DNA of 64,000 nucleotides from the NCBI RefSeq assembly GCF_042682745.1, contig NZ_JBHUIO010000011.1, positions 1-64,000 of the forward strand, written 5' to 3'. This DNA is from Tumebacillus_A lipolyticus. GTDB lineage: Bacteria > Bacillota > Bacilli > Tumebacillales > Tumebacillaceae. Under the pieces are notes generated by a model. That model had not been told where the DNA came from, did no database searches, and saw only the letters and a list, made by a program, of their open reading frames with translations. Positions within the stretch are counted from its first letter, which is position 1, and the number at the start of each line of letters is the position of its first letter. The position numbers were made by a program, and so were the translations under genes. Shown piece after piece: positions 43,056-52,616 of this stretch.

Positions 43056-43898
43056 ATGGATCTTTCACGCGTCAATCTGATCGTCTATGATTTGGACGGA
43101 ACTCTCTATGAAGATACTCACCATTTCGACTATTACGCAAACGAGTTAAAGAAGCGTTTGCATCAAGATGTGCAGGGCAAGTTTCAGTCCGACTACGAGG
43201 CTGCGCTTCAGGATGAGCACCCGCTCCGCATCGGCCGTACATATGACAGCAATCGAGATCTGATCCTCGTGCAACTGAAGGGCGAGGTCACGCAGGCGTT
43301 CCACTGGGACGGCACCGAGCTTCCAGCTGATGAGGTGCGCAAGCTCTACCCGGAGCGAGTCACCGTCAACCTCGAAGATATGTTTTCGATCGGCGACATG
43401 TGGTGGGTACCCGGTTGCATGGCGCGCCACTACGGGCTGCAAGATGCGGGGACGAGCGAAGCGTTTCTCGCCACCCGCGAGTTTATGATGGGCCCCGATT
43501 TCCAGATGAACCGCATCCCAGGCCTGATCGAATCGATCGCCACCTCTCGCTCAGGCGGCGTGAAGCAGGTGCTCGTCACCAACTCGCCAGAGGTCGACTC
43601 GACCAAAATCTTGGAGAAGCTCGGCCTGCTCGACTCGTTCGACCTCAAAGTGTTTACCGCTCGCAAACCCTCGGGTACGAAAGCGGTGTTTGCACGCATC
43701 CACGAGCAGTTCGACCTGCCGTACGAAAACTTCCTCTCCGTCGGCGACAACTGGGTGAACGAAATCCTCCCCGCCCATGAGCTCGGCTGCCAGACGATCT
43801 ACATCGATCCGCATGGCATCGGTCAGGGGCTTGAGTGCGACGCGCGCGTCACCTCGATGCAAGAAGCGCTCGCCTCGATTCGCGAGGCGGGAAAATAG
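43056..43898 (+). CDS. HAD-family hydrolase
   Basis: A 280-residue HAD phosphatase: VYDLDGTLYE holds the nucleophile and acid Asp12 and Asp14, VLVTNS motif II, the Lys in ARKPSGTKA, and VGDNWVNEI motif IV. The long cap insertion is unlike the small YjjG types. Substrate not known. A 70-codon upstream extension has non-coding composition and no ribosome site. Confidence 0.85.
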   Translation: MDLSRVNLIVYDLDGTLYEDTHHFDYYANELKKRLHQDVQGKFQSDYEAALQDEHPLRIGRTYDSNRDLILVQLKGEVTQAFHWDGTELPADEVRKLYPERVTVNLEDMFSIGDMWWVPGCMARHYGLQDAGTSEAFLATREFMMGPDFQMNRIPGLIESIATSRSGGVKQVLVTNSPEVDSTKILEKLGLLDSFDLKVFTARKPSGTKAVFARIHEQFDLPYENFLSVGDNWVNEILPAHELGCQTIYIDPHGIGQGLECDARVTSMQEALASIREAGK

Positions 43899-43910
43899 TC
43901 GACACGCTAC

Positions 43911-43948
43911 AAAAGGCACAGCTGCCGATCGGCAGCTGTGCCTTTTTT
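43911..43948. terminator. Bidirectional terminator
   Basis: AAAAGGCACAGCTGCC pairs with GGCAGCTGTGCCTTTT around GATC. Confidence 0.95.
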
Positions 43949-43958
43949 GGATGAAACG

Positions 43959-45941
43959 CTATCGTTTGAACTTGTCCGCATCATTTTGTAGTTCTTCTGC
44001 CAGCTCGGCCAGCCCGTTCGAGTTTTCGGCGATCGTGTGCACCATCGCGACCATCTCCTCGGTCGCAGCTGTCGTCTCCTCGACGCTCGCCACGATCTCA
44101 GATGCCATCTCTTTGACGGAGAACACAGCCTCAGCGCCCACTCCGGTGATCGCTTCCTGCTCGCTCGCGCCCTGACCGATGTCGACAACTTTGTTCTCCA
44201 CCTCATCGATACGATGCAGGATTTCCGCAAAGGCTGCCCGCGTCGCATGCACAGCGTCCACGCCTTCTTCGAGGCGAAGATGCAAATGTCCGGTCGTATC
44301 GCACACATCGACCACGCTCTGCTTGATGCGCTCGACGAGCCGCTCGATCTCCTCGGTGGTGATGCGAGTCTGGTCGGACAGCTTGCCGACTTCGCTGGCA
44401 ACGATCACAAATCCACGGCCGTTTTCCCCCGCTCGCGCCGCTTCGATCGACGCGTTCAGCGCGAGCATCCCCGTCTGTTTGGAGATCGCTTTGATCTGCT
44501 CCACCATGATGACGATCTCTTCTGCCACCGACTGCAGAGCGAGCACCTTGCGCTCGCTCTCCTGTGCGGACGACCTGATGATCCCCATCGTGCCGATCGA
44601 GCGATCGACCTCCTGATGCCCCTTGCCGGCCGCTTCTTTCATCTGGCCAGCTGCGAGAACGGTCGTCTGCGCGTGGTGAGAGATCGTCTGCGCCCGCTCA
44701 GACAGCGTGTGCAGTTGCGCTGCCGCCTCTTCCACCTGGGTGAACGAGCGGTCGACCAGCGACCGAATGTCTTCGGCAGAGGCGGCGATCAGCTGCAGGG
44801 AACTGCGCGCCTCCTCGGTCGATGCGGCAAACTCGCGGGAGTTTTCCGCGATTCGGTCGGAGCCTTCGTGCACGCCGGCGACCAGCTTGCGCAACCCCTC
44901 CGTCATCGCAGTAAACGCGCGGGTGATCTCGCCGATCTCATCTTTGCGATCGCTCTTCAGCGACGAGCGCTTGTCGTCCGACTGCGTGAGGTCGCCGGCA
45001 GCCACTCGCGCCATCTCCCCGCTGATGCGGCGCAGAGGACGCGATAGATTTTGATAGAACAGCCAGGAGAGCAATGCTCCGATGACGACCAGCAGGCCGA
45101 TCGCCACCGAGCCGACCAACAGCAGGTTCGCGCGCACCTGTGCGCCCGTCGCCGAGACAGTTTCTGAGGCCAAGAAGCCGATCGGCTCGCCGAAGATGTC
45201 GACCAGCTTGTCGGCGCTCTCCGTGTGCTGACCAGACTTCGAGGCGGTCGAGGTGATCTGCGGCTGTTCGGTCGCACGCACTTCGGAGGCCAACAGCGGC
45301 GCTCGGCTCACATCGAACTCCTTGTTGGTCGAAACGACATTCTCCCCGTCAAAGACTGTGATGTCCGTCCGGTTGACACCGCGCACCGTCTCCAAAAAGT
45401 TTTCATTGACACTGCGGGTAAAGATCAGCACTCCGTTTGTCGGAGCGGTGCCCTCCTCGTTGGTGATCTTCGATAACGAGACCATCTGCAAGCCGCGCTC
45501 CGTTCGGATCAGGCCGATCATCCCCATCTCTTTGCCCATCTGCTCGACCATCTTCGGCAATTGCGCATCGAGGAAGAACGGTTGGTGCTCCCGCTTGATG
45601 ATCAGATCACCCTCAAGATCGGTGATGTAGACAGAGGAGAGCGTCCCGACCACATCGAGCACCGAGAGCACGCTCTCTTCAAGAAACGCGCGGTTCCTCT
45701 CGGCGATCGCCTTATGATGTTCAGCCCAGAAGGCATTGTTCTTCACGCTCGACGCTAACTGTTCACCAACATAGTCGAACATCTGGTGGGCCGCTTGCAA
45801 ATTGCTTGCCCCGCGCTCCGACTCGATGTCGTTCAAACTCGATTGAAGATCTTGATAAAACCACAGGCCCGCTGCGGAGAGCGGGACAAAAAGCAGGATA
45901 AAAATAGTGAGCAATATTTTAGTAGTGATTGAACTCCCCAT
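43959..45941 (-). CDS. Methyl-accepting chemotaxis protein
   Basis: A 660-residue chemoreceptor. TM1 spans about 8-30, the extracytoplasmic sensor 31-270 has a CHASE4-like pattern, TM2 spans 271-295, HAMP follows at about 297-350, and the rest is the coiled-coil signalling domain, with the conserved tip EQIKAISKQTGMLALNAS, then IEAARAGENGRGF. The ATG at 45941 with GGGGGAG six bases before is chosen over the start at 46025. Ligand unknown. Confidence 0.92.
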   Translation of the reverse strand: MGSSITTKILLTIFILLFVPLSAAGLWFYQDLQSSLNDIESERGASNLQAAHQMFDYVGEQLASSVKNNAFWAEHHKAIAERNRAFLEESVLSVLDVVGTLSSVYITDLEGDLIIKREHQPFFLDAQLPKMVEQMGKEMGMIGLIRTERGLQMVSLSKITNEEGTAPTNGVLIFTRSVNENFLETVRGVNRTDITVFDGENVVSTNKEFDVSRAPLLASEVRATEQPQITSTASKSGQHTESADKLVDIFGEPIGFLASETVSATGAQVRANLLLVGSVAIGLLVVIGALLSWLFYQNLSRPLRRISGEMARVAAGDLTQSDDKRSSLKSDRKDEIGEITRAFTAMTEGLRKLVAGVHEGSDRIAENSREFAASTEEARSSLQLIAASAEDIRSLVDRSFTQVEEAAAQLHTLSERAQTISHHAQTTVLAAGQMKEAAGKGHQEVDRSIGTMGIIRSSAQESERKVLALQSVAEEIVIMVEQIKAISKQTGMLALNASIEAARAGENGRGFVIVASEVGKLSDQTRITTEEIERLVERIKQSVVDVCDTTGHLHLRLEEGVDAVHATRAAFAEILHRIDEVENKVVDIGQGASEQEAITGVGAEAVFSVKEMASEIVASVEETTAATEEMVAMVHTIAENSNGLAELAEELQNDADKFKR

Positions 45942-46052
45942 TCTGGACTCCCCCTCGCCCATGACTTTAGACCCAAGGATAGTATTTCTACACCTGCCAC
46001 CTTTTACCTCCCTTAAATCTGACAAAGAGGAGAATTCAGAATGGAGTTTTCA

Positions 46053-46883
46053 CTATTTTAAGATGCGCTCATGGATCAGGTAGGCGACGCCATCCTCATC
46101 ATTGCTTCTCGTCGTCCAATCGGCCGCTCGCTTCAGCTCTTCCACACCTTGCGCCATCGCGACGCCAAGACCTGCATACTCGATCATCTCCATGTCGTTC
46201 AAGTTGTCACCGACCGCGACCACCTCTTCGGCGGCGATGCCGAACTGTTTGGCCAGATGATCGATGCCAGCTGCCTTGCTCGACGCGTGATCGAACATCT
46301 CCAAGAACGTATACCCTGGGAAATCATAGGTCGAGACGAACATGCTAAACTTGTGATCGTCGATCTTCTTCAGGTCTTCGATCAACGGATTGACCTTTTC
46401 CGGCCGATCGATCAGGAGCACTTTCAACGGGTCGATTCCGGTCAGCTGCCGGAAATCTTCCACCTGCCGCGAGATGCTCGGGTCGCGATTGACAAACAGA
46501 TAGGCTGCGTCAAACCCAGGGTCGCGATCATAGTAGGTGTCGATGCCTTCGAACGTGTGGACGAAGATGCTCGACCACAGTCCGTGACCGGCGATCACGT
46601 CTAAGATCTTGTGCGCCGTATCCACCGGAAGCGGACGGTGCAACAGCGTCTCTTTCTTCAGCGGGTCGACGATCACCGTTCCGTTCCCGAGGATGACCGG
46701 GACGTTCAAGCCCAACTCCTCGACCAGCGGGAGCACGCCCCGTAGGTTGCGCCCGGTCGCAAGCGTCACGATCACCCCTTCCGCATGAAGTTTGCGCACC
46801 GCGCTTTTAACTCCTTCTGTCAGGCGACCTTGCGAGTTGAGCAAAGTGCCGTCGATATCAGATACGATCATCTTGTAGTTCAT
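46053..46883 (-). CDS. Cof-type HAD phosphatase
   Basis: A 276-residue HAD-IIB phosphatase: VSDIDGTLLN (Asp9, Asp11), TLATGRN motif II, SKAAGIDHLAKQFGI motif III and AVGDNLNDMEMIEYAGLGVAM motif IV. Such enzymes remove phosphate from sugars, pyridoxal phosphate or FMN; not resolvable here. It sits 16 bases after the HD-domain gene, in the same direction. Confidence 0.9.
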   Translation of the reverse strand: MNYKMIVSDIDGTLLNSQGRLTEGVKSAVRKLHAEGVIVTLATGRNLRGVLPLVEELGLNVPVILGNGTVIVDPLKKETLLHRPLPVDTAHKILDVIAGHGLWSSIFVHTFEGIDTYYDRDPGFDAAYLFVNRDPSISRQVEDFRQLTGIDPLKVLLIDRPEKVNPLIEDLKKIDDHKFSMFVSTYDFPGYTFLEMFDHASSKAAGIDHLAKQFGIAAEEVVAVGDNLNDMEMIEYAGLGVAMAQGVEELKRAADWTTRSNDEDGVAYLIHERILK

Positions 46884-46899
46884 GCTGCCGTTCCCCTCT

Positions 46900-48162
46900 C
46901 TAATCTCTCAGCGCATCCAGCCAGCCGCGAATCGGCTTGTAGTTTCCTTCCCCGCGCAAAACCTCTTTCGGGCAGAAGATGCGAAATTTTGATTCGGGCA
47001 CCAGCGACCGCACCAGGGCGGAATGCTTGGAGATGTCGTCCAGTTGGCGCCCCTGCTCATCGATCAGGTTGATGCCCTGCATGTACATGTGGTATCCGTC
47101 TGTCGTCGCCGTTTGAAACGACAGGTAATAGTCCGGATCGACGCCGTGCGAGCGGAACATCTCCGCGATCGTCTCGCGCTCCACCTCTTTGAGCGCCCGC
47201 GTATCGACCGACCCGAACAGGCGGCGGTTGGTCAGACGGTCGGCAAGATCGCGCAAGATCGGGTCCTGCGCCCGCATCCAGCGCTGCAGCGTATAGGTCA
47301 TCACGCTCTCGTCCAGTTCGAGATATTCCTTGACGGTGATCTCTTCGCCGGAGAAGAACGGCTTCAGCTCATCCGGCAAAAACAGATCCTCGTTTCGCTC
47401 CCACAGCTTTTGGGCGCGGGAGACCACATGGCGCAACAGCACATCGCTGCCGACCGTCACCGGATGCAAGTACACCTGCGAATACATAAAATAGCGGGCT
47501 AGGATGTATTGCTCCACCGTCTTCATGCCCGACTTTTTCACCACCACATCATCGCCGTGCGGGCGCATGATGCGGATCAGTCGCTCCAGTTCGAACGTCC
47601 CATAGGTCACGCCCGTGTTCAGCGCATCGCGAAGCAGATAATCCATCCGATCCACATCGAGCTGAGAAGAGATCAGCTTGACGACCAGCGGATATTTGCT
47701 CTTTTTGGCGATCACGCTGGCAACATCTAAGGCGAACGCATCATCGACTCGCTTCAGAATGTCATTCACTTCCGGGTCCTCGATCAGAATGCGCTGCGTC
47801 CACGTCTCATGATGAAAGGGAAAGACGCTTTCGATCGTATGGGAAAACGGACCGTGTCCGATATCGTGAAGCAGAGCGGCGCACAGGGCGAGCATTCGAA
47901 CCCGCTCATCGCCCGGCCAACCGAAATTGCGATCAAAATGGGACAGCACCTTGCGCATCGTCTCATACGTCCCGAGCGAGTGGGTAAACCGGCTGTGCTC
48001 CGCACCGTGAAACGTCAAAAAGGATGTGCCCAACTGCCTGATGCGGCGCAAGCGCTGAAACGCTCGCGTGTTGATCAGATCCCAGATCAGGCGGTCTTTC
48101 ACATAGATGTAATCATGCACCGGATCTTTAAAAACCTTCTCTTTGTCGACCCATTCGACCAT
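46900..48162 (-). CDS. HD-domain phosphohydrolase (YwfO/dGTPase-like)
   Basis: A 420-residue HD-superfamily enzyme, with metal-binding EHSRFTHSLGTY, ALLHDIGHGPFSH, then EDPEVNDI and DVDRMDYLLRDA. Bacillus YwfO and related proteins hydrolyse nucleoside triphosphates. It precedes the Cof-type gene, which suggests a nucleotide or phosphate housekeeping pair. Confidence 0.88.
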   Translation of the reverse strand: MVEWVDKEKVFKDPVHDYIYVKDRLIWDLINTRAFQRLRRIRQLGTSFLTFHGAEHSRFTHSLGTYETMRKVLSHFDRNFGWPGDERVRMLALCAALLHDIGHGPFSHTIESVFPFHHETWTQRILIEDPEVNDILKRVDDAFALDVASVIAKKSKYPLVVKLISSQLDVDRMDYLLRDALNTGVTYGTFELERLIRIMRPHGDDVVVKKSGMKTVEQYILARYFMYSQVYLHPVTVGSDVLLRHVVSRAQKLWERNEDLFLPDELKPFFSGEEITVKEYLELDESVMTYTLQRWMRAQDPILRDLADRLTNRRLFGSVDTRALKEVERETIAEMFRSHGVDPDYYLSFQTATTDGYHMYMQGINLIDEQGRQLDDISKHSALVRSLVPESKFRIFCPKEVLRGEGNYKPIRGWLDALRD

Positions 48163-48279
48163 AAAATCCTCCCGTAAACTTGTCTGTCCTTCAGGAGAAG
48201 GATATCATATCTCTTTGAAAATCACATAACCTACAAGGAGTCTTTTCTGACAGGCATGGTTTTTTTCACTAATCTTTTC

Positions 48280-48285
48280 TATAAT
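48280..48285 (+). promoter_or_regulatory. -10 element before the 142-residue gene
   Basis: A perfect TATAAT 50 bases before the start codon, followed by an AGGGGT ribosome site. No clear -35. Confidence 0.45.
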
Positions 48286-48335
48286 AATCATGGATCAAGA
48301 CAAAACTACTTGCGTTCAAAGGGGTACTAAGAACG

Positions 48336-48764
48336 ATGAATAAACACGACCGACTGACGTATCTGTTTGATCGATTGACAGAAGAGCAGCAACAGGACCT
48401 GCTCAACCTGATGGAAATGTGGAACAACATGCCGCGCCCGGCAGAAGGCGCGGGGGAGACGACGCTCAATCCGGCGCTCGAAGAGACGCTCGGCCGCGAA
48501 TGGATGTGTCTGAACGCCTTGAAGAAGGTGGTGGCGACACATTTCCAACCGCGCTTAGAGCTCGGCTATGTCGCCTTCCACCCGTATCTCGACTCCGTCT
48601 CCAACGCCAAGTCTCGCCAAGCAGCCAAGACGATGTACACGCTCGAAGCCGCCTATGAGCTGAAGCGCATCTTCGAAGCGGAGCCCGACTCCGAGCTGTT
48701 CACCGGAGAGGTGGCCGACACGCTGCACTCCCTTTTGCATGCCAACGAGGAGGCGGACCGCTAA
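48336..48764 (+). CDS. Hypothetical protein
   Basis: A 142-residue soluble, mostly helical protein starting MNKHDRLTYLFDRLTEEQQQ. I see no motif and no family I know. Codon use is normal. It precedes bcp with 66 bases between, so the two may be co-transcribed. Confidence 0.7.
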   Translation: MNKHDRLTYLFDRLTEEQQQDLLNLMEMWNNMPRPAEGAGETTLNPALEETLGREWMCLNALKKVVATHFQPRLELGYVAFHPYLDSVSNAKSRQAAKTMYTLEAAYELKRIFEAEPDSELFTGEVADTLHSLLHANEEADR

Positions 48765-48830
48765 GCGGAGCGGTTTGATCGCGCTGACCGCTTTACACCA
48801 CCTGATTACGACCCGATCGGAGGAGATCAC

Positions 48831-49298
48831 ATGGTAGAGATCGCCGTTGGCGTTCCAGCACCAGATTTCACACTGCCGGCAAGCGACGGAAATCATGTTC
48901 GACTGAGCGATTTCCGGGGAAAAAACGTTGTGCTCTACTTTTATCCAAAGGATATGACGCCAGGATGTACCCAACAGGCGTGCGATTTTCGCGATGCACA
49001 CGCGCCCTTCGAACAGGTCGACGCGGTCATCCTGGGCATTTCGCCCGACCCGATCAAGCGACATGAGAAGTTTATCGAAAAGCATCAGCTGCCGTTTCTG
49101 CTGCTCGCCGACGAGCATCATGAAATCTGTGAGCTCTACGGGGTATGGAAAGAAAAGAGCATGTACGGCAAAAAGTTTTGGGGCGTTGAGCGCACCACCT
49201 TTCTGATCGACAAAGAGGGGAACATCGCGCAGATCTACGCCAAAGTGAAAGTCAAAGGCCATGTCGAAGCGGTGCTCCGCGATGTGACAAGCAGCTGA
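48831..49298 (+). CDS. bcp: Bcp-type peroxiredoxin
   Basis: A 155-residue thiol peroxidase that reduces hydroperoxides. The peroxidatic Cys46 in MTPGCTQQACDF and the resolving Cys51 five residues later define the alpha-type PrxQ/Bcp. VGVPAPDFTLPASDG begins the thioredoxin fold. GGAGGAGATCAC precedes the ATG. Confidence 0.93.
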   Translation: MVEIAVGVPAPDFTLPASDGNHVRLSDFRGKNVVLYFYPKDMTPGCTQQACDFRDAHAPFEQVDAVILGISPDPIKRHEKFIEKHQLPFLLLADEHHEICELYGVWKEKSMYGKKFWGVERTTFLIDKEGNIAQIYAKVKVKGHVEAVLRDVTSS

Positions 49299-49348
49299 TC
49301 GCAGATGATGAAGCATTCCTCATTCAAAAGGTACAGACATCCTCTTCA

Positions 49349-49372
49349 GGAGGGCGACAGAAGTTGCCCTCC
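49349..49372 (+). terminator. Hairpin after bcp, no T tract
   Basis: GGAGGGCGAC pairs with GTTGCCCTCC around AGAA. No T run follows, so it could be a weak terminator or an RNA element; it would also hide the ribosome site of the TTG at 49364. Confidence 0.4.
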
Positions 49373-49721
49373 GCACACCTTTCGACTCCTACGACATCAC
49401 TCACACCTGAACGCGTTTTTCAAATGCAAAAGATAATCGGCAACAAGGGCGTCCGCTCGCTGTTTGCAAAAGCGATCCAACGAATATCGATTCCTGCCGG
49501 TGGCTATGTCGATACGATCATCACAGACTTGCCTGATATCCTGAACCAAACAGCTCCCTCCAAGTTCTCATTCACAAAGTTTCCTCCACACACAGATAAA
49601 CATTGCGCCAGTTGGACGACACCACCTCAAGGTGCTTTCTCGACAATCTCACCAGCCTGCTCGACGAGCAATCGGTGACGATAGGGTGAGATCGCAAAAG
49701 ACTGCGCGATCTGGTATCCTT

Positions 49722-49750
49722 TTCCTAAACAGAGACTTCCTAAACAGAGA
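49722..49750 (+). repeat. Perfect 14-bp direct repeat upstream of ytvI
   Basis: TTCCTAAACAGAGA at 49722-49735 and again at 49737-49750 with one base between. It lies 26 bases before the start codon and could duplicate a promoter or operator element. Confidence 0.85.
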
Positions 49751-49775
49751 TCGATCAGATAAAAGGAGCGGACGT

Positions 49776-50861
49776 ATGCTTTCCTTCGTGTTGAAACACC
49801 GCTATTCATTGATCAACTTTGCGCTGTGGGCGCTGTTCTTCTCGCTGGTCTATCTCGGACTGCGCTTCGCCCTGCCCTTTGTATTACCGTTGATCTTCGG
49901 CATCCTGATCACCATTCTGATGGAGCCGGTGGTCAAGCTGCTGCTCAAGGTCAAGCTGCCGCGCTGGATCGCTTCGCTGACCACCTTGATCCTCTTCTTC
50001 GGCGGAGGCGCCACCCTTTTGCTCCTGCTCGGCGCCAAGCTGATGATCGAGCTCGCCCACTTTAAAGATCGCGTGCCCGAGATGACGAAAGGCTTGGTTG
50101 GAAAAGGGTCAGATCTGCTGCATGAGGCGGTCGCCTTCTACGGCTCGCTGTCCCCGGAGATGAGCGAAAAGGTGCGGGAGAACCTCGGCAAGCTAGGCGA
50201 AGTTCTCGGCAAGATCGGCAAGGACGTATCCGACTGGGTGCTCAACGTGCTCGGCCAAGTCCCGAGCGCTGTGACGATCTTTTTGCTCTCCCTGCTGATC
50301 TCCTACTTTCTGTCCAAAGACTTTCCGCTCTGGCAGAGCCGCCTGTTCGGGCTGATCCATCCGAGCGTTCGTCAAAAAGGGGATGTCGTGCTCGACGACC
50401 TCGGCAAAGCGACGTTCGGCTATGTGCGCGCGCAGGCGATCCTGATCTCGATCACCTTCTGCCAAGTGCTGGTCGGACTGCTGATCCTCGGTGTGGACTA
50501 TGCGTTCTCGCTGTCGGTGCTCGCCGCCTTTCTCGACATCTTGCCACTGCTCGGGACAGGCACGCTGTTCATTCCCTGGGCGATCTACATGTTCGTCACC
50601 GGCCATGTGAAGCTGGCTGTCGGCCTCTTGATCGTCTATGGCCTGATCGTCGCCGTGCGTCAGCTGCTGGAGCCGAAAATTCTCGCACAATCGATCGGCC
50701 TCGATCCGCTGGTCACGCTGGTCGTCATGTATGCCGGCTATCAGGCGATCGGATTCCTCGGCGTTTTGCTGGCGCCGTTTTTGATCATCACCTTCAAGTC
50801 CTTGCAAAAAGTGCGCGCCTTCGATTTTCTGATCGTCGATAAAATAGCAGACAAGAAGTGA
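49776..50861 (+). CDS. ytvI: AI-2E-family / YtvI-type sporulation membrane protein, first
   Basis: A 361-residue protein with about seven helices, including MLSFVLKHRYSLINFALWAL, then VVKLLLKVKLPRWIAS and LGTGTLFIPWAIYMFVTG with LEPKILAQSIGLDPL. YtvI belongs to the AI-2E transporter superfamily and is expressed in sporulation. ATG at 49776 with AAGGAG. A second paralog follows 52 bases downstream. Confidence 0.88.
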   Translation: MLSFVLKHRYSLINFALWALFFSLVYLGLRFALPFVLPLIFGILITILMEPVVKLLLKVKLPRWIASLTTLILFFGGGATLLLLLGAKLMIELAHFKDRVPEMTKGLVGKGSDLLHEAVAFYGSLSPEMSEKVRENLGKLGEVLGKIGKDVSDWVLNVLGQVPSAVTIFLLSLLISYFLSKDFPLWQSRLFGLIHPSVRQKGDVVLDDLGKATFGYVRAQAILISITFCQVLVGLLILGVDYAFSLSVLAAFLDILPLLGTGTLFIPWAIYMFVTGHVKLAVGLLIVYGLIVAVRQLLEPKILAQSIGLDPLVTLVVMYAGYQAIGFLGVLLAPFLIITFKSLQKVRAFDFLIVDKIADKK

Positions 50862-50913
50862 GGAACATAGCCATATAGTAGCAATAGACAACCCGTCCAG
50901 AAGGGAGACCTCG

Positions 50914-51948
50914 ATGAACCCTTACCTGAAAGCTCTCTGGATACTCCTGTTGATCGCAGCCGGCTATTTCATTCTGCCTCACAGCTTTCCCATCCTTGCC
51001 GCCCTGATCACCGCCGTCGTCTTAGAGCCGCTCGTCAAGCTGTTGCAACGCCTCTTCAAGATGAAGCGAATCTACGCGGTGATCGTCTCCTTCACCAGCT
51101 TTTTGTTGCTGTTTGGCGGTCTGTTGTTTTTCATCACCACGCGAATCGTCATCGAAGTGGTCGAGCTGTCCCGCTGGCTTCCCGGCTTCGTGCTCAATCT
51201 GGCCGACCCGATGCGAGAGTGGGCCAACAACATTCAGGCCTACTTCTCCTCGCTGCCGCCCGGATCGGTGCAAAATTTGCAGAGCACGTTGACCAAGACG
51301 ATCGACTCCTTGAACGATCTGACGCTCTACCTGCTCAACGGGCTGGTCGGCCTGATCGGCTCGCTGCCCAACCTGATGGTGATCGCCGTCGTCTACATCA
51401 TGGCGCTCTTCCTCTTCTCGCTCGACCTGCCAGCGCTGGTGCGCAGTTTTCTCGATCTGTTCGAGGAAAAAACACAGGCCAAAGTGCGCTTGGTGTTGAA
51501 CAACCTCAACCGCGCGATCATCGGCTTTTTGCAGGCACAGGTGCTGATCTCCTTTCTCACCTATGACCTCGTGCTGGTCGGCCTGTGGATTCTCGGCGTC
51601 AAATATGCGCTCGCCATCGCTCTGATCATCGTGATCGTCGATGTGCTTCCCGTGTTTGGCACAGGCATTGTGATCGTGCCGTGGGCGCTGTACGCCTTCG
51701 CGACAGGCAACAGCTCGCTTGCGATCGGCCTGTTGGTCCTCTATCTGGTCATCCTCATCTTCCGGCGCATCATCGAGCCGAAGATCCTCGGCAACTCGCT
51801 CGGCATCTCTGCGCTCGCCACGCTGATCTCCATGTATCTCGGCTTCATGGTGCTCGGCTTCATCGGCTTGATCGTCGGCCCCACGCTGATCATCCTCTAT
51901 CAAGCGCTTCGAGACGCCGGATTTTTCAAGATTCACATCCGGCTCTAA
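50914..51948 (+). CDS. AI-2E-family / YtvI-type membrane protein, second
   Basis: A 344-residue paralog of the preceding gene, sharing IEPKILGNSLGISALATL and PVFGTGIVIVPWALYAF but diverged elsewhere. AAGGGAG upstream. The tandem pair is probably an old duplication and may act in forespore or mother-cell membranes. Confidence 0.85.
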   Translation: MNPYLKALWILLLIAAGYFILPHSFPILAALITAVVLEPLVKLLQRLFKMKRIYAVIVSFTSFLLLFGGLLFFITTRIVIEVVELSRWLPGFVLNLADPMREWANNIQAYFSSLPPGSVQNLQSTLTKTIDSLNDLTLYLLNGLVGLIGSLPNLMVIAVVYIMALFLFSLDLPALVRSFLDLFEEKTQAKVRLVLNNLNRAIIGFLQAQVLISFLTYDLVLVGLWILGVKYALAIALIIVIVDVLPVFGTGIVIVPWALYAFATGNSSLAIGLLVLYLVILIFRRIIEPKILGNSLGISALATLISMYLGFMVLGFIGLIVGPTLIILYQALRDAGFFKIHIRL

Positions 51949-52028
51949 TCTTTCTTTAAACGAGTGTTCGCTTGCTCTCCCCCCGTGATTTGTGATAATT
52001 TGAACGAAGGGAAGGAGCAGATGAACCT

Positions 52029-52562
52029 ATGAAAAAAGCACTGTCTTCACTGCTGGTGGCCGCTCTTTGCGTAACTGCCCTCACCGGTTGCGGTGACAAA
52101 CAAGCTGAGAACAACGGATCGACCGATAAACCGAAAACGGAAGTGCCCAAGCTGAACGAAGGGGAGAAGAACCCCCAAGGACAAGATCAGAACGAAGCCG
52201 AGAATGGCGAGGATAAAGTTCCAGAATCAACAGACGAGTCGCATCTGGAGATCAAGGAAGCGTTTGGCCTCTCCGGCTACCGCGCGATCTCGACTCGTCA
52301 CCTGACCGGGATCGCCCTCGGCAAGCTGGAGCTGCCGATCGACGATCAGTTGCGCCTCACGCTGGCGAAAGCGATCAGCCTCGGCATTTCCGGGATCGAA
52401 TGGCAACCGGAAGACGCACCGCCCGGCATCTTCTTGAGCACCGATGCTACCGAGTTTGCGATCGGCACCAAGCGCAAGAACGGCGAGCTCGTCCTCGATC
52501 GGTACAAGCTGGAAGGACAGGATTGGAAGAAGACCGGACGTGAGACCAAGCCGGGCAAATAA
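52029..52562 (+). CDS. Hypothetical lipoprotein
   Basis: A 177-residue lipoprotein: MKKALSSLLVAALCVTALTG then the lipobox Cys21. Residues 22-75 are an acidic, low-complexity linker (Asn, Glu, Lys, Gln), and the C-terminal about 100 residues form an unrecognised globular domain. Ribosome site GAAGGGAAGGAG. Confidence 0.82.
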   Translation: MKKALSSLLVAALCVTALTGCGDKQAENNGSTDKPKTEVPKLNEGEKNPQGQDQNEAENGEDKVPESTDESHLEIKEAFGLSGYRAISTRHLTGIALGKLELPIDDQLRLTLAKAISLGISGIEWQPEDAPPGIFLSTDATEFAIGTKRKNGELVLDRYKLEGQDWKKTGRETKPGK

Positions 52563-52577
52563 CCGCCCGATGACACA

Positions 52578-52616
52578 GAAACACCCCCTCAGACAGCAGG
52601 GGGTGTTTCGCTTTTT
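52578..52616. terminator. Bidirectional terminator
   Basis: GAAACACCCCCT pairs with AGGGGGTGTTTC; the MFS stop codon region lies within it. Confidence 0.85.

Larger units (their letters stand above)
49299..49775. other. Intergenic region with hairpin and duplicated 14-mer
   Basis: About 477 bases without a confident gene. It holds a hairpin after bcp (49349-49372), a 104-codon open frame from TTG 49364 discussed as a finding, and a perfect tandem duplication of TTCCTAAACAGAGA at 49722 and 49737 just upstream of ytvI. Confidence 0.55.

Noticed and set aside
48769..48830. Extra promoter before bcp
   Set aside because: No convincing -35/-10 pair; bcp may be read from the upstream gene.
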